A DNA stretch of 5,080 bases from Aequorivita sp. (GTDB lineage Bacteria > Bacteroidota > Bacteroidia > Flavobacteriales > Flavobacteriaceae): assembly GCA_002733915.1 (NCBI GenBank), contig NVXN01000012.1, forward strand, positions 52,149-57,228, in the 5' to 3' direction. Both the position numbers and the translations under genes were made by a program. Positions 1-5,080 of the stretch are shown piece after piece; within the stretch, counting starts at the first letter, position 1; each line of letters starts with the position of its first letter. The notes beneath the pieces are model-generated. The model saw only the letters and a list, made by a program, of their open reading frames with translations. It ran no database searches and was not told where the DNA came from.

Positions 1-989
1 TTGGTGGTCTGTATAAAACAGGTGACATTAGAAGGGATAAGGGTTTTACAATCTTTTATATTGGTATTAATATAGGTGCTTTCTTATCCAGTTTAATTGT
101 AGGATATGTTGGGGAAGTTTATGGTTGGCACTACGGTTTTGGTCTAGCGGCGATAGGTATGGCTTTAGGACTTATTCAATATTTGGTAGGACAGAAGCAT
201 TTGAAGTACGTAGGTAACAACACCAACAAATCTATCGATCCCGAAGAAAAAGCAGCTATGAAGAGACCGCTTTCTAAAGTTGAAAAAGATAGAATGATAG
301 TTCTTTTCATTTCTTTTATATTGGTTATAGTATTTTGGGGAGCTTTTGAACAAGCGGGAGGTTTGATGAATATTTACGCTTCTGAAAAAACTGATCGTAT
401 GTTAATGGGGTGGGAAGTGCCAGCATCTTGGTTTCAGTCCCTTAACGCCATGTTTATAATTATTTTGGGAACTTCCGTAGCTGCCTATTGGGCGCATAGA
501 AAATTGAAAGGAAAAGTTTCCACTTCACTTTTTAAAATGTGTATAGGCTTGATAATAATGGGTATGGGCTTCTTCTTCATGACTGCTGCAGCCGCACAGT
601 TTAACAGTGATGGTGCATCAGCTATGTATTGGTTGGTATTAGCTTATCTGTTCCATACCGTGGGAGAATTATGTTTATCGCCAGTTGCGCTTTCTTATAT
701 TACTAAATTAGCTCCTTTGAAATATGCTTCCTTGATGATGGGGGTTTATTTCGCCATGACAGGTTTTGGAAACAAAGTAGCTGGACTTTTGGGAGAATCT
801 GCTTCTGATTTAGGTGAATACACTGTGTTTACGGGAATTGCGGTATTCTGTGTTGCCTTTGGATTATTAGTTTTATTGATAAGAAAGAAACTAGAAAAAC
901 TTACACACGGCGCTGAGGATAATGAGCGTGAACTTCACGACAACGAGCCTTTTGAACTTGCAGATCCAGAAATCAACAAGGCAAACTAA
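1..989 (+). CDS. Peptide MFS transporter, POT/PTR2 family (5'-truncated by window edge)
   Basis: This is the C-terminal part of an inner-membrane proton-coupled di/tripeptide symporter. The frame is open from position 3 (328 residues visible), so the ATG at 159 is internal and the true start lies before the window. Visible family motifs are FYIGIN (about 57-74), the TM7 motif AFEQAG with its glutamate at 348-350, and GELCLSP at 663-683, whose glutamate is the conserved C-terminal-bundle acidic residue. The segments visible correspond to TM5 through TM12. Between TM6 and TM7 there is only a hydrophilic linker of about 34 residues (189-290), so the HA/HB helix pair found in many bacterial POTs is absent and a 12-helix form is likely. 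The protein ends in an acidic, polar tail of about 28 residues. A second POT gene follows after 31 bp on the same strand, probably in one operon. Family assignment is firm; the exact substrate range is inferred. Confidence 0.95.
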   Translation, partial: GGLYKTGDIRRDKGFTIFYIGINIGAFLSSLIVGYVGEVYGWHYGFGLAAIGMALGLIQYLVGQKHLKYVGNNTNKSIDPEEKAAMKRPLSKVEKDRMIVLFISFILVIVFWGAFEQAGGLMNIYASEKTDRMLMGWEVPASWFQSLNAMFIIILGTSVAAYWAHRKLKGKVSTSLFKMCIGLIIMGMGFFFMTAAAAQFNSDGASAMYWLVLAYLFHTVGELCLSPVALSYITKLAPLKYASLMMGVYFAMTGFGNKVAGLLGESASDLGEYTVFTGIAVFCVAFGLLVLLIRKKLEKLTHGAEDNERELHDNEPFELADPEINKAN

Positions 990-1020
990 TTTTTCAGCAA
1001 CATAACCAAAACATTTACCG

Positions 1021-2811
1021 ATGAACACCGATATAGAAAATCTGTTTAAAGACAAAGTTTTAGGGCATCCCGCAGGATTGTTTATACTCTTTTTTACTGA
1101 AATGTGGGAGCGTTTTTCCTTTTATGGAATGCGAATCCTTTTGGTGCTGTTCCTTACAGCTCCAATTTTAAGCGACAACCCGGGCTGGGAATGGCCGCGT
1201 GAGCATGCGCTTGCACTGATAGGTACCTATGCATCACTTTTGTATCTAACGCCTATTATTGGTGGCTGGATTGCAGATAAGATTACAGGTTACCGAATGG
1301 CAGTGGTTTTGGGTTGCATTATTATGACCCTGGGCCACGCTTCTATGGCGCTGGAAACTACTGCTTCCTTTTACTTGGGTCTTGCACTTCTGGTTATAGG
1401 AACAGGTTTTTTTAAGCCCAATATTACTTCCATCATTTCTGAAATGTACAAAGGCAAGGAGTCCAAAAAAGACGGTGCTTATACAATCTTCTATATGGGT
1501 GTAAATGCCGGAGCTTTCTTTGGAATGATGCTGTGCGGTTATTTAGCTGAAAATTATGGCTGGTCTTGGGGCTTTGGACTTGCGGGTATTTTTATGTTTT
1601 TAGGGATGCTACAGTTCCTTTTGGCGAAAAATCTATTCGGAAGTGTAGGCGCCAAACCTACCAAAATTCACGAAGTTGAAATTCCACAGAATATAAACGA
1701 AGAAAATCCTGAATTGCAAAATGACCAAGCAGAAGAAGCGCCTATCAAGTTAAACCCATTCACAATGTTTGACAAAATCTTGATAGTTCTTTCATCTGTG
1801 GGTGGTTTGCTCTATCTTTTTAACGACCCTTTGGAGAAGATTGGAGGTACATCCTTAGTTCCTTTTGAAGTAGGCGGGTTGAGCGGAACCAATTTTGTAG
1901 TTTTAACGGCATTGTTCTTATTTTTAATATTATTGATTACCCGTATTGTAAGATACTTGCCTATAGTTCGCGATAGAATTATCGCAGTTTCTATATTTGG
2001 TCTTTTCACAGTTTTCTTCTTTTCGTTCTTCGAGCAATCGTTAGGGTCCATGACCCTGTTCGCAAGAGATTATACCGATAGAACATTGGTAGGCGATTCA
2101 GCTATGATTTTTAAAATTGTGGATGCACTTTTAACTACTGTTCCTTTAATAATAATTACTTGGGTAATCTATTTGCTATTTAAGAAAACATTCACCAGAA
2201 TTGGCGCTTCAAACATAGTACTGGCAATTGCTTTTATTGGGGTTTGGGGATTGGTACTTTACCGTTTATACGATAAGTTTTCACAGGAGGGCAACGAAGT
2301 GGATGCTACTTGGTTTGGTATTTTAAATTCCTTTTTCATTATTACCCTCGCACCACTTTTTTCCAGATGGTGGGAGAGCAAATACAATCCAAGTGCGGGT
2401 ATGAAATACGGTATTGGTTTGATATTACTGGGTCTAGGATTTGCGGTTCTTTCTTACGGCGCGTCAGATATTCCTTCAGGGGCAATGACAGCTTCTGTGA
2501 GTATGATATTTCTAATCTTGGCTTATTTGCTGCACACTATGGGAGAACTATGTATTTCACCAGTAGGACTTTCATATTTAAGTAAACTTGTTCCTGCAAG
2601 AATGATTGGGTTTATGTTCGGGGTGTGGTACCTTGCCATTGCCGTAGGCCAAAAGGCTGCAAATACAATGGGCGGGATGATTGATAAGATTTCTGCGGAG
2701 TATTCCTTAGGAACCTTCTTTTTAATTTTTGCATTAATACCAATTGGCGTTGGGGTTATTGCGATGATTCTTAACCCAATTCTAAAAAAATTAATGCACG
2801 GTATTCGTTAA
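1021..2811 (+). CDS. Peptide MFS transporter, POT/PTR2 family, complete, with extra membrane segments
   Basis: This is a 596-residue inner-membrane proton-coupled oligopeptide symporter. TM1 carries the ExxER proton/peptide motif (E27, E30, R31) followed by FSFYG and R38. Further family residues are K132 in FFKPN, FYMGVN at 157-162, E338 in FFEQ of TM7 and E509 in GELCISP. These match the positions known to matter for proton coupling and peptide binding in characterised bacterial POTs, so the protein looks functional. Hydrophobic stretches at about 252-267 and 291-310 fit the HA/HB helices. A second extra pair, at about 360-387 and 395-416, lies between TM7 and TM8 and makes roughly 16 segments in all. 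A charged, Glu/Asn-rich loop (about 205-246) precedes HA. The ATG at 1021 is chosen because the N-terminus lines up with the family (HPAGLF just before TM1). No Shine-Dalgarno is visible, as is usual in Bacteroidota. It is a divergent paralogue of the gene upstream, probably co-transcribed, and is followed by a strong terminator. Confidence 0.96.
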   Translation: MNTDIENLFKDKVLGHPAGLFILFFTEMWERFSFYGMRILLVLFLTAPILSDNPGWEWPREHALALIGTYASLLYLTPIIGGWIADKITGYRMAVVLGCIIMTLGHASMALETTASFYLGLALLVIGTGFFKPNITSIISEMYKGKESKKDGAYTIFYMGVNAGAFFGMMLCGYLAENYGWSWGFGLAGIFMFLGMLQFLLAKNLFGSVGAKPTKIHEVEIPQNINEENPELQNDQAEEAPIKLNPFTMFDKILIVLSSVGGLLYLFNDPLEKIGGTSLVPFEVGGLSGTNFVVLTALFLFLILLITRIVRYLPIVRDRIIAVSIFGLFTVFFFSFFEQSLGSMTLFARDYTDRTLVGDSAMIFKIVDALLTTVPLIIITWVIYLLFKKTFTRIGASNIVLAIAFIGVWGLVLYRLYDKFSQEGNEVDATWFGILNSFFIITLAPLFSRWWESKYNPSAGMKYGIGLILLGLGFAVLSYGASDIPSGAMTASVSMIFLILAYLLHTMGELCISPVGLSYLSKLVPARMIGFMFGVWYLAIAVGQKAANTMGGMIDKISAEYSLGTFFLIFALIPIGVGVIAMILNPILKKLMHGIR

Positions 2812-2831
2812 AACACAATACTTTATAATAT

Positions 2832-2860
2832 AAAAGCGTTCCTTTTTATGGAACGCTTTT
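2832..2860 (+). terminator. Rho-independent terminator of the transporter pair
   Basis: A perfect 11-bp inverted repeat pairs AAAAGCGTTCC (2832-2842) with GGAACGCTTTT (2850-2860) around a 7-nt loop, TTTTTAT. The right arm runs into a short T tract (2857-2861) followed by GTTTC. It begins 21 bp after the stop codon of the second transporter, the expected place for intrinsic termination of the transporter transcript. The left arm begins with A residues, so some activity on the other strand is possible, but no minus-strand gene approaches it. Confidence 0.88.
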
Positions 2861-2895
2861 TGTTTCAAATATTTAAAATCACTAAAGCATTTATA

Positions 2896-3432
2896 ATGAA
2901 ATATTTATTACTTTTTTTTCTTATTGTTTCCGCAGCTACGGTCCATTCACAGGATAAAATCAATTGGATGACCATGAACGAAGCGCTTGCTGCGCAAAAG
3001 AAAGAACCCAAAAAGATTTTTATGGACGTTTATACCACGTGGTGTGGTCCTTGTAAAATGCTTGATAAAAATACTTTCAGTGATGCGGACGTAATTGAAT
3101 ATTTGAACAAAAACTATTATGCGGTTAAATTTAACGCAGAAGGGACTGAAGAGGTAACTTTTAATGACTTTACCTATACAAATCCTAATTATGATCCCGC
3201 CAGAAAAGGTAGAAATTCACAGCACTTATTTGCGCACGCATTAAAGGTTAACGCCTATCCAAGTGTTGTTTTTTTCACGGAAGAAGGCAAGTTAATCCAA
3301 GCGGTACCAGGTTACAGAACGCCTCCCCAACTTGAGATTTTTCTAAAAATGATACATACGGACGATTATCTGAAAATAACTACTACCGAAGCTTGGGAAG
3401 AGTATCAGAAGAATTTTAAACCCACATTTTAG
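2896..3432 (+). CDS. Exported thioredoxin-fold protein with WCGPC active site
   Basis: This is a 178-residue thioredoxin-family protein, probably a periplasmic thiol-disulfide oxidoreductase. Residues 1-18 form a signal peptide: MKY, then a leucine/phenylalanine-rich core, then VHS just before QDK, a plausible signal peptidase I site with no lipobox cysteine. The redox motif WCGPC is at 49-53 (Cys50, Cys53), and the partner cis-proline is Pro122 in AYPS. Between them the protein carries a polar insert (about 84-110, with TNPNY and GRNSQH) not found in classical thioredoxin. The ATG at 2896 is preferred over the in-frame ATG at 2848, because the latter lies inside the terminator hairpin and would put 16 residues ahead of the signal peptide. 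No Shine-Dalgarno or clear promoter is visible in the 35 bp after the terminator. The redox partner is unknown; its role could be disulfide reduction or isomerisation in the envelope. It is tail to tail with comEC, which is not evidence of joint function. Confidence 0.9.
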   Translation: MKYLLLFFLIVSAATVHSQDKINWMTMNEALAAQKKEPKKIFMDVYTTWCGPCKMLDKNTFSDADVIEYLNKNYYAVKFNAEGTEEVTFNDFTYTNPNYDPARKGRNSQHLFAHALKVNAYPSVVFFTEEGKLIQAVPGYRTPPQLEIFLKMIHTDDYLKITTTEAWEEYQKNFKPTF

Positions 3433-3459
3433 TATAGCCACTTCGGTTTCATATTCGGG

Positions 3460-5080
3460 CTATTCTATTGGGAAAGCTCCTTGTTTTGCAGTATGGCGGA
3501 ACGGGAGCTTTTTTAGTTTGCAGGTTTTTTCCCAGCGTTTTACATAGGAATAATAGTTACTGCCATCGGCAATAATTTGTACAGGCTTTAAGCTATCGAT
3601 TAGTCGGTGGAGGTTTATTTTTGGACTGCTAGTCAGCAGAATTGTATGCACATTCGTTGTGTTGGGAATGACCCCCAAACTATCTAAAATGAAAAAATTT
3701 TTATTATTATACTTAAAGAATCCCGGAATCTTTTTTTCCGAATAGGAATTAGTATTTATGGCAATTTTATAGGATTTAAGAGGGTATGTTTCAGAAGTAT
3801 TTGAAATACTATCACTTTTAAAAACCGTAAGGTGCTTTCCGTTTTTATAAGCGATTAATGTCTGTTTACTCTTTTGAAATATCACCAATTGATTTCCAGA
3901 ATACCGGAATTCATCATAAATATAGATTGAAATTAATACTGAAATTGCCAATAAGGAAATTACCAGCCTATGATAGTTCATCTTTTTAAGAAGTAGTGCA
4001 ATGGCAATAACTAGTAAATAGGTTCCCAAGACTTTTAATACAGAAAAATGGATTTCCTTAAAGAGAAATTCGTCTTGGACTGCTACCCAATGAATAAAGC
4101 CATTAAGACCTTCAATCAAAAAATTATAGCTGTCTGCCAACCAATTTGGCAAGCTGTCAAAACTCGCCAATAGAACAATCAATATTCCGCCGCACATCAA
4201 GATTGTTAAAAAGGGCAGCACCACTATATTGGTGAGCAAAAACAATCCGGGAAATTGGTGGAAATAGTATAAACTTAACGGTAAAACCCCAATTTGTGCA
4301 CAAATAGTAACGGATACGATTCCCCAAGTTTTCCGGACAATCCAATATTTTGAATAGCCTACTTTATAAAAGAGAGGTTGTAACCAAAGGATAAAGAAAA
4401 CTGCAAGATAGCTAAGTTGAAAACCAATCTGGAATAACCAGAGTGGATTGATGATCAATAGCGTAAAAAATGAAAGGAATAAGGTGTTTATGGAATTTGT
4501 CTCTCGGTCAAAAAATTTGGCAATTGCAAAGAAGCTGAACATTGTTACCGCCCGCGTAACTGAAGGTGATAATCCCGATAACAATGCAAAACCCCATAAG
4601 AGAATAACAATGAATATAGCTTGAAAGAAAACACCATATTTCCATCTTAAAAAGGGTTTAAAAAGAAATGCGAGAATAATATATAAAATGCCCACGTGAA
4701 GCCCCGAAACGGCCAGAATATGCACGGCTCCCGCAGCGGCGTATTCGTTGTACAGATTTTTGTCAATGTCTTTCTTTTCGCCCAAGACAAGCGCTTGTAT
4801 AATGGCGCGTTCGTCCGTTTTTAGGTTGGTGTTTTGAAGTTTTGTAATTATATGCGCACGTATGTTTTGCGCAATACCCATCAAAGTTTTGGAAGCTTTT
4901 TGTGTTTTTAGAATAGCGGAGGATGAAAGGCGTAGCTGTCCATAAACCCCTAATGATTTCATATATTTTGAGTAATCAAACTGGTGCGGGTTCAGTGGTT
5001 TTTGAATTTCGGTAATTGGGGCATATACAAGTAATATTTTATCGGGCGAAAAAGATTGTCTTATAGATTTTTTTGAAATA
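3460..5080 (-). CDS. comEC: ComEC/Rec2 DNA-uptake channel protein (5' end beyond window), degenerate C-terminal domain
   Basis: ComEC is the inner-membrane channel that carries single-stranded DNA into the cytoplasm during natural transformation. The minus-strand frame stays open to the right edge, giving about 539 visible residues. The ATG at 4962 is internal: just upstream lies NPHQFDYSKY, typical of the end of the N-terminal DUF4131 region, where the family usually has NP.QFDY. The Competence domain follows: a soluble helical stretch with LVLGEKKDI, the hallmark ILAVSGLHVG (4690-4719), GLSPSVTRA, then NPLWLFQIGFQLSY, and a series of membrane helices down to about position 3910. The last 145 or so residues (about 3460-3895) sit where a metallo-beta-lactamase domain occurs in long ComECs. 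They retain a faint likeness to that fold but none of its metal-binding histidines. The end, QGAFPIE, resembles the usual DGAI ending. The gene appears intact, with no frameshift. It converges on the thioredoxin gene, with 27 bp between the stop codons. The promoter is outside the window. Confidence 0.95.
   Translation of the reverse strand, partial: ISKKSIRQSFSPDKILLVYAPITEIQKPLNPHQFDYSKYMKSLGVYGQLRLSSSAILKTQKASKTLMGIAQNIRAHIITKLQNTNLKTDERAIIQALVLGEKKDIDKNLYNEYAAAGAVHILAVSGLHVGILYIILAFLFKPFLRWKYGVFFQAIFIVILLWGFALLSGLSPSVTRAVTMFSFFAIAKFFDRETNSINTLFLSFFTLLIINPLWLFQIGFQLSYLAVFFILWLQPLFYKVGYSKYWIVRKTWGIVSVTICAQIGVLPLSLYYFHQFPGLFLLTNIVVLPFLTILMCGGILIVLLASFDSLPNWLADSYNFLIEGLNGFIHWVAVQDEFLFKEIHFSVLKVLGTYLLVIAIALLLKKMNYHRLVISLLAISVLISIYIYDEFRYSGNQLVIFQKSKQTLIAYKNGKHLTVFKSDSISNTSETYPLKSYKIAINTNSYSEKKIPGFFKYNNKNFFILDSLGVIPNTTNVHTILLTSSPKINLHRLIDSLKPVQIIADGSNYYSYVKRWEKTCKLKKLPFRHTAKQGAFPIE

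Noticed and set aside
2043..2057. Perfect 6-bp hairpin AGGGTC-CAT-GACCCT
   Set aside because: It lies inside the second transporter, encoding conserved sequence just after the FFEQ motif, and has no T run; most likely chance.
1812..2585. Open frames on the minus strand (1812-2051) and in another plus frame (2310-2585) within the second transporter
   Set aside because: Both overlap a clearly conserved transporter gene, and their translations show no recognisable domain or coding character.
2859..2890. Bacteroidota-type promoter (TTTG followed by TAnnTTTG) ahead of the thioredoxin-like gene
   Set aside because: A TTTG is present at 2859-2862, but the only TA at suitable spacing (TAAAGCAT) does not match the -7 element.
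2848..2895. In-frame upstream ATG that would extend the thioredoxin-like protein by 16 residues
   Set aside because: It begins within the loop and right arm of the terminator hairpin and would place a charged stretch ahead of a well-formed signal peptide.
3434..3463. Possible bidirectional terminator between the convergent genes
   Set aside because: The stem is only 6 bp with an 18-nt loop, no T run follows on either strand, and the right arm overlaps the comEC stop codon.
4960..4962. ATG on the minus strand as the start of comEC
   Set aside because: The frame remains open to the window edge, and the upstream residues (NPHQFDYSKY) are conserved family sequence, so this Met is internal.

Overview
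The window most likely comes from a member of the Flavobacteriia (phylum Bacteroidota). The DNA is AT-rich, the start codons lack Shine-Dalgarno sequences, and the four proteins match family types that I recognise from marine and soil Flavobacteriaceae: tandem peptide permeases, a periplasmic thioredoxin-like protein with a long insert before the cis-proline, and a short ComEC. This placement is inferred from protein character; no rRNA or marker gene is present.

Layout from left to right: (1) positions 1-989, plus strand, the C-terminal part of a proton-coupled oligopeptide transporter (POT/PTR2 family) whose start lies before the window. (2) Positions 1021-2811, plus strand, a second, complete POT paralogue of 596 residues, 31 bp downstream and probably in the same transcript. 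(3) Positions 2832-2860, a perfect 11-bp stem terminator that closes this transporter pair. (4) Positions 2896-3432, plus strand, an exported thioredoxin-fold protein with a WCGPC active site. (5) Positions 3460-5080, minus strand, the C-terminal part of ComEC, the inner-membrane DNA-uptake channel. Its true start lies beyond the right edge, and it faces the thioredoxin gene tail to tail across 27 bp.

The two transporters fit a peptide-scavenging role: di- and tripeptides are brought across the inner membrane with protons. The thioredoxin-like protein and ComEC are separate units, with no clear functional link to the transporters or to each other.

I see no CRISPR array, tRNA, rRNA, insertion sequence, phage gene or defence system. 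This is ordinary core-genome content, and I found no convincing undescribed system. The points most worth a second look are the ComEC C-terminus, which resembles a metallo-beta-lactamase domain stripped of its metal ligands, and the second POT transporter, which carries two extra pairs of hydrophobic segments compared with its neighbour.
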